Shown piece after piece: positions 25,792 through 35,184 of a stretch of 64,000 nucleotides of DNA (within the stretch, counting starts at the first letter, position 1; the number at the start of each line of letters is the position of its first letter). A program made the translations under genes and the position numbers. This stretch comes from Piscinibacter gummiphilus. Lineage in GTDB: Bacteria; Pseudomonadota; Gammaproteobacteria; Burkholderiales; Burkholderiaceae_C. The DNA lies in the NCBI RefSeq assembly GCF_032681285.1, contig NZ_CP136336.1:607001-671000 (forward strand), written 5' to 3'. The notes below the pieces were generated by a model. That model was not told where the DNA came from, did not search any database, and saw nothing but the letters and a program-made list of their open reading frames with translations.

Positions 25792-26820
25792 TCAGTCGCC
25801 GAACATCTTCTGTTTCAGCTCGCGCCGTTGCTGGGCTTCGAGGGACAGTGTAGCGGTCGGGCGGGCGATGAGGCGGCCCAGGCCGATCGGCTCGCCGGTT
25901 TCGTCGCAGAACCCGTAGTCGCCGGCGTCGATACGCGCCAGCGACTGTGAAATCTTCTTCAGGAGCTTGCGCTCGCGGTCGCGGGTGCGCAGTTCGAGGG
26001 CGTGCTCTTCTTCGATGGTGGCACGGTCGGCCGGGTCGGGCACGATGGTCGTGTCTTCGCGCAGGTGCTCGGTGGTTTCACCGGCGTTGCTGAGCAGGTC
26101 GTCCTTGAGCGTCTGCAGCTTCACGCGGAAGAACTCCAGCTGCTTCTCGTTCATGTATTCCGTGTCGGGCATGGCCAGCACTTCGGCCTCGGTCAGCTCG
26201 CGGCCCGACTTCGACTTCCAGGCGTTGGCCAGCTTGGGGTCGGACTTCTGAGGTGCCTTGACGGCATCGGCCAGGATCGGGTCGACCATGCGGGCCGGTG
26301 GGCGCGGGGGCGCGAACCGATCTGCGAAGCGAGACGTGGCGGGCGGCACCGGGGCCGGGGTGGAAGCTGCGGCGGAAGCCCGTGCAGCGGCCGACATCTT
26401 GGGCTGCGCTGTTCTGGCGGGCTTGGGCGGTTCGGCGGGAGGGGCAGGTACGGCTGTCTTGGTCACGGTGAGGGGTTTGACGGTTTCCGGTGCTGCAGAG
26501 GCCTTGGCCGCCGGCTTGGCGGGCGCGACGGTCTTCGCGGGGGCCGGCTTCGGCGCTGGGGTCGCAGCTTGTTTTGCGACGGACTTGGCGACGGGCTTTG
26601 CTGCAGGGGCCGGAGGGGTCTTGGTGGCGGGTTTGAGAGTCTTGGCGGGAGCCTTGGCCGGGGCCTTGGATGTCTTGCTGGCCTTGGAGGGAGCGGCCGG
26701 TTTGGCGGAGGTCTTGCTCGCGGGTGCCGCGGCTTTCGAGGCCGGCTTCTTGGCGGCCGGCGCTGGCTTTTTGGCCGCTGGCTTGGTGGGAGTGGGACGC
26801 TTCACCGGGGTCTTGGTCAC
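25792..26820 (-). CDS. dksA: DksA-like RNA polymerase-binding protein with long basic N-terminal tail
   Basis: A 342-residue protein. The last 130 residues are a DksA/TraR domain: MNEKQLEFFRVKLQTLKDDLL starts the coiled coil, DPADRATIEEEHALELRTRDRERKLL contains the tip acidic residues, and YGFCDETGEPIGLGRL is the zinc-finger remnant. Only the first of the four canonical cysteines (C305) remains; T308, S326 and A329 replace the others, so zinc binding as in E. coli DksA is unlikely. Residues 1-200 are a Lys/Ala/Pro-rich tail like histone H1. The start is a GTG at 26820 with GAGGAG upstream. It should bind the RNA polymerase secondary channel with ppGpp. Confidence 0.88.
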   Translation of the reverse strand: MTKTPVKRPTPTKPAAKKPAPAAKKPASKAAAPASKTSAKPAAPSKASKTSKAPAKAPAKTLKPATKTPPAPAAKPVAKSVAKQAATPAPKPAPAKTVAPAKPAAKASAAPETVKPLTVTKTAVPAPPAEPPKPARTAQPKMSAAARASAAASTPAPVPPATSRFADRFAPPRPPARMVDPILADAVKAPQKSDPKLANAWKSKSGRELTEAEVLAMPDTEYMNEKQLEFFRVKLQTLKDDLLSNAGETTEHLREDTTIVPDPADRATIEEEHALELRTRDRERKLLKKISQSLARIDAGDYGFCDETGEPIGLGRLIARPTATLSLEAQQRRELKQKMFGD

Positions 26821-26899
26821 TGAAGTCTCCTCGCAACGGCGGTTATACCCGCTCTGCAGGGCCCTGGGTTGGCCAGTAGCCCCGTTTTGGGCGCCGCGG

Positions 26900-26926
26900 A
26901 TTGTAGCCACGTTGTTTGCCGGTCAA
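26900..26926 (-). promoter_or_regulatory. Candidate dksA promoter
   Basis: On the minus strand TTGACC (26921-26926) and TACAAT (26900-26905) are 15 bases apart, or 16 if TTTGAC is used as the -35. They lie about 80 bases before the GTG start of the DksA-like gene. Confidence 0.45.
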
Positions 26927-26999
26927 AGTGCATCTTCGAGGCCCCATCTATTCGAATCTTGCGAGTCGGCCACCCCCTGCTGTCGCCAGCCTGACGGCA

Positions 27000-28040
27000 T
27001 CAGGCGAGGCACTGCTCCAGGCCCTGCTCGAGGATCTCGCGCGGGAGGTCGACCCCGATGAAGACCAGCTTGCTCTGTTTCTTCTCGCCCTTGGCCCAGG
27101 CGGGGCCGAGGTCGCTGCCCATCAGCTGGTGCACGCCCTGGAAGATGACCTTCTTGTCCGACCCCTTCATATAGAGAACACCCTTGTAGCGCAGCATCTT
27201 GGGGCCGTAGACCTGCACGATGGCGCCGAGGAAGTCTTCCAGCTTGGCCGGGTTGAAGGGCTTGTCGGAGCGGAACACGAAGGACTTCACGTCATCGTCG
27301 TGCGCATGGTGGTGCGGGTGGTCGCAGTGTTCGCCATGCTCGTGGTCATGGTCGTGGTGATGATGGTGGTGGTCGTGCTCGCCGGCCTTGAGGAAGTCGG
27401 GGTCGATGTCGAGCTTGGCGTTGAGGTTGAAGCCACGCAGGTCGAACACTTCGGCGATCGGCACCTCGCCAAAATGCACCTTGCGCTGCGGGGCGCGCGG
27501 GTTCATGTGCTTGATGCGGTGGGTGAGGTCATCCACCGCCGCCGCGTCGACCAGGTCGGTCTTGCTGATGAAGATCTGGTCGGCAAAGCCGATCTGGCGG
27601 CGGGCTTCCTGGCGCGCATCGAGCTGGTCGTTGCCGTGCTTGGCATCGACGAGCGTGAGGATGGAGTCGAGCAGGTAGCTCTCGGCGATCTCGTCGTCCA
27701 TGAAGAAGGTCTGGGCGACGGGGCCCGGGTCGGCCAGCCCCGTGGTCTCGATCACCACGCGGTCGAAGCTCAGCTCGCCCTTGCGGCGCTTGGCGGCCAG
27801 GTCGGAGAGCGTGGTGCGCAGGTCTTCGCGGATGGTGCAGCAGACGCAGCCGTTGTTGAGCTGGATGATCTGCTCGTTGCTGTCCTGCACCAGGATCTCG
27901 TTGTCGATGTTCTCGTCACCGAACTCGTTTTCCACCACGGCGATCTTCTGGCCGTGCGCTTCGGTGAGCACCCGCTTGAGCAGGGTGGTCTTTCCGGAGC
28001 CAAGGAAGCCGGTGAGGATGGTGGCGGGGATGAGACTCAT
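27000..28040 (-). CDS. G3E-family GTPase (CobW/YjiA-like, metal chaperone type)
   Basis: A 346-residue GTPase. Walker A GFLGSGKTTLL is at about residues 10-20, the metal-binding CxCC motif GCVCC is at about 63-67, and the guanine-specificity motif SKTD is near residue 158. A His/Asp-rich segment (about residues 227-265, mostly HDHH-type repeats) splits the two domains, as in zinc chaperones of the ZNG1/YjiA/YeiR type. The family delivers zinc or cobalt to client enzymes. It precedes the zinc-finger-poor DksA gene on the same strand (179-bp gap), a pairing that elsewhere is tied to zinc limitation. No clear Zur box was seen. Confidence 0.88.
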   Translation of the reverse strand: MSLIPATILTGFLGSGKTTLLKRVLTEAHGQKIAVVENEFGDENIDNEILVQDSNEQIIQLNNGCVCCTIREDLRTTLSDLAAKRRKGELSFDRVVIETTGLADPGPVAQTFFMDDEIAESYLLDSILTLVDAKHGNDQLDARQEARRQIGFADQIFISKTDLVDAAAVDDLTHRIKHMNPRAPQRKVHFGEVPIAEVFDLRGFNLNAKLDIDPDFLKAGEHDHHHHHHDHDHEHGEHCDHPHHHAHDDDVKSFVFRSDKPFNPAKLEDFLGAIVQVYGPKMLRYKGVLYMKGSDKKVIFQGVHQLMGSDLGPAWAKGEKKQSKLVFIGVDLPREILEQGLEQCLA

Positions 28041-28186
28041 GATGAAACCCGGAGTTGGCGATGGGAAACGCCCCACGTGGGGGCGACCTGAAAGGGTTCA
28101 AGGTACCAGATGTGTCAAGCATCTGCCGGCGCCGGCCGTGGCTTCAGTTAAGCTTTTGGGGTCCGAACTTCTCCCAAAGCGGCCTG

Positions 28187-29080
28187 ATGGCTGACCCTCA
28201 CCCGAGTCGATACCCCAAGGGTGCTGACAAACACGCAGCTCACGTCGACAAGCGCAGCCTGTTCGAGCGCCTGATCGAATTTGTCTCCCCCGGCCCCGAC
28301 TCGAAAGACGAACTGATCGAAACGCTGGCCGATGCCGAGCATCGCGAGCTGATCGCGCCCGAGTCGCGCATGATGCTCGAAGGCGTGATCCGCATGGCCG
28401 ACCTCACGGCCGGCGACGCGATGGTCGCAGCACCGCGCATGGACGTGCTCGACATCGATTCCCCCTACGACGAGCTGCTCGAAGTCGTCATCGACACCGG
28501 CCACTCGCGCTTCCCCGTCTACGAGGGCAAGCGCGAGAACATCATCGGCACGCTGATGGCCAAAGACCTGCTCAAGCTGCAGCGTGCGCCCGAACTCAAC
28601 CTGCGCACCCTCCTGCGCCCTGCGGTCTTCGTGCCCGAATCGAAGGGCCTGAACGAGCTGCTGCGCGACTTCCGCGTCAACCGCAACCACCTCGCGATGG
28701 TGATCGACGAGTTCGGCAACACCGCCGGCCTCATCACCATCGAGGACGTGCTGGAAGAGATCGTCGGCGAGATCGAAGACGAGTTCGACGACAAGAACAG
28801 CGAAACCGGCATCTACACGCTCGCCGACGGCAGCCACCGCGTGGCGGGCGATGCCGAGATCTCGGCCGTCAACGAGGCCTTCGTCGTCAGTCTGCCCGAA
28901 GACGAGTTCGACACCATCGGCGGCCTGGTCGCGCAGGCGCTCGGCCGCGTGCCGCGGCGTGGCGAGTCGGTGCCGCTGGGCAGCCTGATCTTCACCGTGA
29001 TGCTCACCCGCGGCGGCGCGGTGCGCTGGTTCAAGGTCACACGGGCGCCGGAAGTCGCGGTGGGCACCGATGGTGCGTGA
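28187..29080 (+). CDS. corC: CorC-type transporter-associated CBS domain protein
   Basis: A 297-residue cytoplasmic protein with paired CBS domains (about residues 75-200; MVAAPRMDVLDIDSPYDELLE and HLAMVIDEFGNTAGLITIEDVLEEIVGEI) and a C-terminal CorC_HlyC domain. It lacks the DUF21 membrane domain, so it matches CorC/YbeX rather than CorB. It is linked in the family to magnesium/cobalt homeostasis and ribosome stress. It overlaps lnt by 11 bases, the order also seen in E. coli (ybeX-lnt). Confidence 0.92.
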   Translation: MADPHPSRYPKGADKHAAHVDKRSLFERLIEFVSPGPDSKDELIETLADAEHRELIAPESRMMLEGVIRMADLTAGDAMVAAPRMDVLDIDSPYDELLEVVIDTGHSRFPVYEGKRENIIGTLMAKDLLKLQRAPELNLRTLLRPAVFVPESKGLNELLRDFRVNRNHLAMVIDEFGNTAGLITIEDVLEEIVGEIEDEFDDKNSETGIYTLADGSHRVAGDAEISAVNEAFVVSLPEDEFDTIGGLVAQALGRVPRRGESVPLGSLIFTVMLTRGGAVRWFKVTRAPEVAVGTDGA

Positions 29081-30665
29081 CCGCTCGCCCCGCGCCCCGG
29101 CACCTGGCGCGGGCCGGCGCAAGGGCCTTCGCAGTTCCGGCTCCGACGCCCTGCTGCTGGGCCTCGACATCCTGCTCGCCGGCCTGCTCGGTGCGGGCCA
29201 TGCCCTGCCCACGGCGTACCCGGCCGTCTGGTGGCTGCAGCTGCTCTGCGTGGCCGGCCTCGCCTGGCAGGTGAGCCGCGCGAGCCCGCGCCGTGCCGCC
29301 CTCGTGGCCTGGGTGTTCGCCATCGCCTGGGGCTCGACGGGCACCTGGTGGCTCTACATCAGCATGCACCAGTACGGCGGGCTGCCGTCGTGGATGGCGG
29401 CCCTGGCCGTGCTGGCACTCAATGCGGTGCTGGGTCTGTACCTGGCCGTCGTGATGGCGGTCTTCGCCAGGCTGCGCCGCCATCGGCCGCTGCTTGACGC
29501 CCTGCTCTTCGGCGCCTGCTGGCTGCTGGCCGAGCTGGCGCGTGGCGTGATCTTCACCGGCTTCCCCTGGGCCGCCTCGGGCTACGCCCACATCGAAAGC
29601 CCGGTGGCAAATCTTGCGCCGTGGATCGGTGTCTACGGCGTGGGCTTCGTCTGCGCTGCATTGGGCGCTGGCCTGGTGCTGGGCATGCGCATCACGGGCC
29701 GCGGCGGTGCCGGTGCGGTGCTGGGCCTCGGTGTGAGCGTGACGGCGCTGGTGGCGCTCGCGCTCATCAAGCCGGTGCCCTTCACCCGCCCGACCAGCAC
29801 CCTCACCCTCACGCTGCTGCAGAGCAACGTGCCGCAAGACCAGAAGTTCGCCGAGACCACCCTCCCGCAGACGCTGGAATGGGCGCAGCGCCAGCTGCTC
29901 GCGGCCAAGGGTCAGCTGGTGATCGGCCCCGAGACGGTGGTGCCGTTGCTGCCCGAGCAGCTGCCGACCAACTACTGGAAGCCGCTCGCGCTGCACTTCC
30001 AGGGCGAGCAGGCCGCCTTGATCGGGCGCCCGCTCGGCAGCTTCGAGGCGGGCTACACCAACTCGGTGGTCGGCCTCTCGCGCGACACGCTCAAGTGGCC
30101 CGGCGGCTACTACCGCTACGACAAGCACCACCTGGTGCCCTTCGGCGAGTTCATTCCCACCGGCTTTCGCTGGTTCACCGAGATGATGAACATCCCGCTC
30201 GGTGACTTCAGCCGCGGCCTGCGTGTGCCGCCCTCGTTCGCCTTCAAGGGCGAGCGCATCGCGCCCAACATCTGCTACGAAGACTTGTTCGGCGAAGAGC
30301 TGGCGGCGCGCTTCGCCCAGATGGACGAAGCGCCCACCATCTTCGCCAACATCAGCAACATCGCCTGGTTCGGCGACACCATCGCCGTCAACCAGCACCT
30401 CGGCATCTCGCGCATGCGCGCGCTCGAGTTCCAGCGGCCGATGGTGCGCGCCACCAACACCGGCGCCACGGTGGTGATCGACCACCACGGCGTCGTGACG
30501 CACGCGTTGCCCTACTTCACCCAGGGCGTGCTCGAAGCACAGGTCGAAGGCCGGCAAGGGCTGACGCCGTATGCGTGGTGGGCGTCGCGCTATGGCCTCT
30601 GGCCGCTGCTGGCGCTGGCGATCGTGCTGATGCTCATGACGCTGCCCCTGCGCCGCAAAGAGTGA
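29070..30665 (+). CDS. lnt: Apolipoprotein N-acyltransferase
   Basis: A 531-residue inner-membrane enzyme that adds the third acyl chain to lipoproteins. About seven hydrophobic helices occupy residues 25-235, followed by a periplasmic nitrilase-like domain. The catalytic triad is visible as E288 (LVIGPETVVP), K352 (YDKHHLVPFGEF) and C402 (NICYEDLFGEE). A last helix is near residue 515. The start overlaps corC; the sequence leads with 11 bases of shared coding. A short gap precedes glyQ. Confidence 0.95.
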   Translation: MVRDRSPRAPAPGAGRRKGLRSSGSDALLLGLDILLAGLLGAGHALPTAYPAVWWLQLLCVAGLAWQVSRASPRRAALVAWVFAIAWGSTGTWWLYISMHQYGGLPSWMAALAVLALNAVLGLYLAVVMAVFARLRRHRPLLDALLFGACWLLAELARGVIFTGFPWAASGYAHIESPVANLAPWIGVYGVGFVCAALGAGLVLGMRITGRGGAGAVLGLGVSVTALVALALIKPVPFTRPTSTLTLTLLQSNVPQDQKFAETTLPQTLEWAQRQLLAAKGQLVIGPETVVPLLPEQLPTNYWKPLALHFQGEQAALIGRPLGSFEAGYTNSVVGLSRDTLKWPGGYYRYDKHHLVPFGEFIPTGFRWFTEMMNIPLGDFSRGLRVPPSFAFKGERIAPNICYEDLFGEELAARFAQMDEAPTIFANISNIAWFGDTIAVNQHLGISRMRALEFQRPMVRATNTGATVVIDHHGVVTHALPYFTQGVLEAQVEGRQGLTPYAWWASRYGLWPLLALAIVLMLMTLPLRRKE

Positions 30666-30720
30666 CGGGCGAGGGCGGGGCGGCCCCTAAAATCGCGCGT
30701 TTCCGTCGCGAATGCCACCC

Positions 30721-31650
30721 ATGCTGACCTTCCAGCAAATCATCCTGCGCCTGCAAGACTACTGGGACCGCCAGGGCTGCGCCCTGCTGCAGCCCTACGA
30801 CATGGAAGTCGGAGCCGGCACCAGCCACACCGCCACCTTCCTGCGCGCGCTCGGCCCCGAGCCCTGGAAGGCCGCCTACGTGCAGCCCAGCCGCCGCCCG
30901 AAAGACGGCCGCTATGGCCAGAACCCCAACCGCCTGCAGCACTACTACCAGTACCAGGTGGTGCTCAAGCCCGCGCCCGACAACATCCTCGACCTCTACC
31001 TCGGCTCGCTCGAAGCGCTCGGCTTCGACCTGAAGAGCAACGACGTGCGCTTCGTCGAAGACGACTGGGAGAACCCCACGCTCGGCTGCTGGGGCCTGGG
31101 CTGGGAGGTGTGGCTCAACGGCATGGAGGTCACGCAGTTCACCTACTTCCAGCAGGTCGGTGGCATCGAGTGCAAGCCCATCACCGGCGAGATCACCTAC
31201 GGCCTGGAGCGCCTCGCCATGTACCTGCAGGGCGTCGACAACGTCTACAACCTCAAGTGGACAGACACGCTCAGCTACGGCGACGTGTACCTGCAAAACG
31301 AGATCGAGCAGAGCACCTACAACTTCGAGCACTCCGACGTCGACTTCCTGCTGCAGGCCTTCGCCGCGCACGAGAAGCAGGCCAAGTATTTGATGGAGCA
31401 GCAGCTCGCGCTGCCCGCCTACGAGCAGGTGCTCAAGGCCGGCCACACCTTCAACCTGCTCGATGCGCGTGGCGCGATCAGCGTCACCGAGCGCGCGGCC
31501 TACATCGGCCGCATCCGCAACATCTCGCGCAGCGTGGCGCAGAGCTACCTCGACAGCCGGGCCCGCCTGGGCTTTCCGATGGCACCGAAAGCTTGGGCCG
31601 ATGAGGTCATCGCCAAGCTCAAGAAAGACGACGAGAAGAAGGCCGCCTGA
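30721..31650 (+). CDS. glyQ: Glycyl-tRNA synthetase alpha subunit
   Basis: A 309-residue class II synthetase subunit. [20 protein letters not shown], the motif 2 region [23 protein letters not shown] and the motif 3 region [16 protein letters not shown] are intact. It forms the alpha2beta2 enzyme with GlyS. The start at 30721 fits homologues better than the ATG three codons earlier (30712). Its stop shares a base with the glyS start. Confidence 0.97.
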   Translation: MLTFQQIILRLQDYWDRQGCALLQPYDMEVGAGTSHTATFLRALGPEPWKAAYVQPSRRPKDGRYGQNPNRLQHYYQYQVVLKPAPDNILDLYLGSLEALGFDLKSNDVRFVEDDWENPTLGCWGLGWEVWLNGMEVTQFTYFQQVGGIECKPITGEITYGLERLAMYLQGVDNVYNLKWTDTLSYGDVYLQNEIEQSTYNFEHSDVDFLLQAFAAHEKQAKYLMEQQLALPAYEQVLKAGHTFNLLDARGAISVTERAAYIGRIRNISRSVAQSYLDSRARLGFPMAPKAWADEVIAKLKKDDEKKAA

Positions 31651-33788
31651 TGACCACCAAGAACCTGCTGGTCGAACTCTTCGTCGAAGAGCTGCCGCCG
31701 AAAGACCTGAAGAAGTTCGGGGCCTCGTTCTCGTCGGTGCTCGCCGACAGCCTGAAGGCCAACGGCCTCAGCACCGAGCATTCGGCCGTCACCTCCTATG
31801 CATCGCCACGCCGTCTTGCCGTGCACATCAGCGCGGTGCGGGTGCAGGCGGACGACAAGGCGGTGTCGCTCAAGCTCGTGCCGGTCAGCGTAGGCCTCAC
31901 CGCCGATGGCCAGCCGACACCGGCCTTGCTCAAGAAGCTTTCAAGTGTCGGAGCCGACGCTTCGGTCGTGCCGCAGCTGCGCCGCCAGGTTGATGGCAAG
32001 GCCGAAGCGCTCTTCTTCGACAGCACCGCCAAGGGCATGACGCTCGCCGCCGCGCTGCAGGAAGCGCTAGACAAGGCACTCGCCCAGTTGCCCATCCGCA
32101 AGGTCATGCAGTACCAGCTGGCCGACGGATGGAGCAGCGTGAACTTCGTCCGCCCCGCCCACGGGCTCGTCGCGCTGCACGGCGCCGATGTGGTGCCGGT
32201 GAGCGTGCTCGGCCTCAGCGCCGGCCGTGCGACCCACGGCCACCGCTTCGAGGCGAAGGTCGACCCGGTGGTGGTGCAGGACGCCGACCACTACGCGAAG
32301 CAGCTCGAAGAGCAGGGCGCGGTGCTCGCGAGCTTCGAACACCGCCACGCCGAGATCGTGCGCCAGCTGCAGCACGAGGCGGGCAGGCTGGGGCTGACCC
32401 CCATCGACGACCCGGTCTTGCTCGATGAAGTCACCGCGCTGGTCGAGCGGCCCAACGTGCTGCTGTGCGAGTTCGAGAAAGAGTTCCTCGATGTGCCGCA
32501 GGAATGCCTCATCCTCACGATGAAGGCCAACCAGAAGTACTTCCCGCTGCTCGATTCGCACGGCAAGCTGACCAACAAGTTCCTCATCGTCAGCAACATC
32601 CGCCCCGAAGACCCGGGCCGCGTGATCGGCGGCAACGAGCGCGTGGTGCGCCCGCGTCTGGCCGACGCCAAGTTCTTCTTCGACCAGGACCGCAAGAAGA
32701 CGCTCGCCTCGCGCGTGCCCGGCCTGGCCAAGGTGGTCTACCACGGCAAGCTGGGAACGCAAGGCGAACGCGCCGAGCGTGTGCAGGCCATCGGCCACGC
32801 GATCGTCAACCTGCTGCGCCTGTCCACCGTGCCGTACTCGGTCGACGACAAGGACCACTTCGACGTGCTCGACAGCAAGGTGCGCGAAGCCGCGCAGCTG
32901 GCCAAGGCCGATCTGCTGACCGACATGGTGGGCGAGTTCCCCGAGCTGCAAGGCGTGATGGGCGGCTACTACGCCCGCCACGAAGGCCTGCGCGACGGCG
33001 TGGCCATCGCGATCGAAGACCACTACAAGCCGCGCTTCGCGGGCGACTCGCTGCCGCGCAACCACACCGGCACCGTGCTCGCACTGGCCGACAAGCTGGA
33101 GACGCTCGTCGGTCTCTTCGGCATCGGCCAGCTGCCCACCGGCGACAAGGACCCGTTCGCCTTGCGTCGCCATGCGCTCGGGGTCATCCGCATCCTGATC
33201 GAAAAGCACCTGCATCTGTCGGTGGAAGAACTGGCCAAGGCGGCGGTGCCGGCCTTCGGCACGCTGATCGACGACCCGACCGATGCGCTCGCCACCTTCA
33301 TCTACGAGCGCCTCGCCGGCACGCTGCGCGAGCAGGGCTACAGCGCGCACGAGGTCGACGCAGTGCTGGCGCTGCGCCCCGCACCGAGCGAGGTGCCCAA
33401 GCGCCTGGCGGCGGTGCGCGCGTTTGCCTCGCTGCCCGAATCGGCTTCGCTTGCCGCCGCGAACAAGCGCGTGGGCAACATCCTGAAGAAGGCCGAAGGC
33501 ACGGTCGAGGCCAAGGTCGACGCTGCGCTCCTGCAGGAGCCGGCCGAGGCGGCGCTGTACGAGGCGCTGCAGAAGGTGAAACCGAAAGCCGATGCCGCGT
33601 TCGACGCGGGGGATCAGACCGCGTCGTTGCAGGCCCTGGCGGCGCTCAAGGAGCCGGTCGATGCCTTCTTCGACAAGGTGATGGTCAACGCGGAAGACGC
33701 CGCGCTGCGGGCCAACCGTCTCGGCCTGCTCGCCACCCTGCACGCGGCCATGAACCGCGTCGCCGACCTGTCCCGATTGGCCACGTGA
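31650..33788 (+). CDS. glyS: Glycyl-tRNA synthetase beta subunit
   Basis: A 712-residue subunit that recognises tRNA-Gly. It starts LLVELFVEELPPKDLKKFG, holds TMKANQKYFPLLD near residue 290 and an HD-like region near GDKDPFALRRHALGVIRI, and ends in a helical anticodon-binding domain. The length is normal. Both junctions, with glyQ upstream and gmhB downstream, are stop/start overlaps, so the block is translated as one operon. Confidence 0.97.
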   Translation: MTTKNLLVELFVEELPPKDLKKFGASFSSVLADSLKANGLSTEHSAVTSYASPRRLAVHISAVRVQADDKAVSLKLVPVSVGLTADGQPTPALLKKLSSVGADASVVPQLRRQVDGKAEALFFDSTAKGMTLAAALQEALDKALAQLPIRKVMQYQLADGWSSVNFVRPAHGLVALHGADVVPVSVLGLSAGRATHGHRFEAKVDPVVVQDADHYAKQLEEQGAVLASFEHRHAEIVRQLQHEAGRLGLTPIDDPVLLDEVTALVERPNVLLCEFEKEFLDVPQECLILTMKANQKYFPLLDSHGKLTNKFLIVSNIRPEDPGRVIGGNERVVRPRLADAKFFFDQDRKKTLASRVPGLAKVVYHGKLGTQGERAERVQAIGHAIVNLLRLSTVPYSVDDKDHFDVLDSKVREAAQLAKADLLTDMVGEFPELQGVMGGYYARHEGLRDGVAIAIEDHYKPRFAGDSLPRNHTGTVLALADKLETLVGLFGIGQLPTGDKDPFALRRHALGVIRILIEKHLHLSVEELAKAAVPAFGTLIDDPTDALATFIYERLAGTLREQGYSAHEVDAVLALRPAPSEVPKRLAAVRAFASLPESASLAAANKRVGNILKKAEGTVEAKVDAALLQEPAEAALYEALQKVKPKADAAFDAGDQTASLQALAALKEPVDAFFDKVMVNAEDAALRANRLGLLATLHAAMNRVADLSRLAT

Positions 33789-33808
33789 TGCGACACGAGC
33801 AGGGTGCG

Positions 33809-34411
33809 ATGAACCTCATCATCCTCGACCGCGACGGCACCATCAACGAGGACCGTGACGACTTCGTCAAGTCGGTCGACGAGTGGGTGCCGCTGCCGGG
33901 CGCGCTCGAGGCCATCGCGCGGCTCAACCAGGCCGGCTGGCAGACCGTGATCGCCACCAACCAATCGGGCCTCGGCCGCGGCCTCTTCGACATGGCGGCC
34001 CTGAACGCAATGCACACCAAGATGAATGCCGCGCTCGCGCGTGTGGGCGGCCGCATCGGCGCGGTCTTCTTTTGCCCGCACGCCCCAGAAGACCAATGCG
34101 GCTGCCGCAAGCCGCTCCCGGGCCTGTATGAACAGATCGGCGAGCGCTACGGCGTCGACCTGCGCAAGGTGCCGGTCGTGGGCGACTCGGCCCGCGACCT
34201 CGAAGCCGCCGTCGCGGCCGGCTGCCCGCCGCACCTCGTGCGCACCGGCAAGGGCGCGGCGCTCGGCGACGCGCAGATCGCGTTGCTGGAGCAGCAGATC
34301 CCCGAGCTCCAGGTGCACGCCGATCTCGCGGCCTTCGCCGAATACATGATCCAGCGCGAGCGCACGGCGCGCACCGGCAAGGTCGATTCCGGCTTCGGGA
34401 GGCTCGACTGA
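33809..34411 (+). CDS. gmhB: D-glycero-beta-D-manno-heptose 1,7-bisphosphate 7-phosphatase
   Basis: A 200-residue HAD phosphatase of LPS heptose synthesis. The nucleophile motif LDRDGTINEDRDD (DxDxT) is near the N-terminus, TNQSGLGRG follows, and the zinc loop CPHAPEDQCGCRKPLPG distinguishes GmhB from HisB-type relatives. VGDSARDLEAAVAAG is the last HAD motif. I choose the ATG at 33809 because homologues begin there; an in-frame ATG at 33788, overlapping the glyS stop, is an alternative. Confidence 0.92.
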   Translation: MNLIILDRDGTINEDRDDFVKSVDEWVPLPGALEAIARLNQAGWQTVIATNQSGLGRGLFDMAALNAMHTKMNAALARVGGRIGAVFFCPHAPEDQCGCRKPLPGLYEQIGERYGVDLRKVPVVGDSARDLEAAVAAGCPPHLVRTGKGAALGDAQIALLEQQIPELQVHADLAAFAEYMIQRERTARTGKVDSGFGRLD

Positions 34412-35166
34412 TGCGCACCCTCTGGTATGCGTTGCGCTCGGCCTTCTTCGTGCTGTGGATGGCGGTGACGGTCATCCCGTGGGCCATCGCGGTCATCATC
34501 TATTCGGCCTTCGTGCGCGGCGACAAGATGTACTGGGCCTGCGCTGGCTGGCTGATGCAGTCGATGTGGATCTGCCGCGTGGTCTGCGGCGTGAAGCCGC
34601 GCGTCACCGGCATGGAGAACCTGCCCGACACCGGCGTGATCCTGCTGCCCAAGCACCAGTCGACGTGGGAGACCTTCTTCTTCCCCTCGCTGATGCCGCA
34701 CCCGCTCGCCTACGTGTTCAAGCGCGAGCTGCTCTACATCCCCTTCTTCGGCTGGGCGATGGCGCGCATGGACATGATCCACATCGACCGCAGCAAGCGC
34801 AACGAGGCGTGGAGCAAGGTGGCCGAGCAAGGCAAGCGGCTGATGGACGCGGGCAACTGGGTCATCATGTTTCCCGAAGGCACGCGCGCCGCGCGCGGCC
34901 AGAAGGGCACCTACAAGGCGGGCGGGACGCGCCTCGCCTGTTCGACCGGCCGGCCGGTGGTGCCCATCGCGGTGACCTCCGCGCGCTGCTGGCCGCGCAA
35001 GTCCTTCCTGCTGCGGCCGGGCATCGTCGACGTGTCGATCGGCAAGCCCATTCCGTCCGAGGGCCGCGAGCCCGACGAGCTGATGCGCGAGGTCGAGGCG
35101 TGGATCGAGACCGAGATGCGCCGGCTCGATCCGGAAGCGTATCCAGGCCAGAGCGCCGGAACCTAG
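34411..35166 (+). CDS. plsC: 1-acyl-sn-glycerol-3-phosphate acyltransferase
   Basis: A 251-residue membrane enzyme that makes phosphatidic acid. There is an N-terminal membrane helix (about residues 8-33), the catalytic block KHQSTWETF near residue 78, and the FPEGTR motif near residue 152. The canonical H-x4-D motif reads H-QSTW-E here, so Glu replaces Asp. The gene starts on the stop of gmhB (TGATG). It supports membrane lipid synthesis next to LPS and lipoprotein genes. Confidence 0.92.
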   Translation: MRTLWYALRSAFFVLWMAVTVIPWAIAVIIYSAFVRGDKMYWACAGWLMQSMWICRVVCGVKPRVTGMENLPDTGVILLPKHQSTWETFFFPSLMPHPLAYVFKRELLYIPFFGWAMARMDMIHIDRSKRNEAWSKVAEQGKRLMDAGNWVIMFPEGTRAARGQKGTYKAGGTRLACSTGRPVVPIAVTSARCWPRKSFLLRPGIVDVSIGKPIPSEGREPDELMREVEAWIETEMRRLDPEAYPGQSAGT

Positions 35167-35184
35167 AACCTAGAATCGCGGCTC

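Noticed and set aside
26989-27005. GCCTGA/TCAGGC hairpin at the end of the G3E GTPase gene as a terminator
   Set aside because: The stem is six bp and no T run follows on the minus strand.
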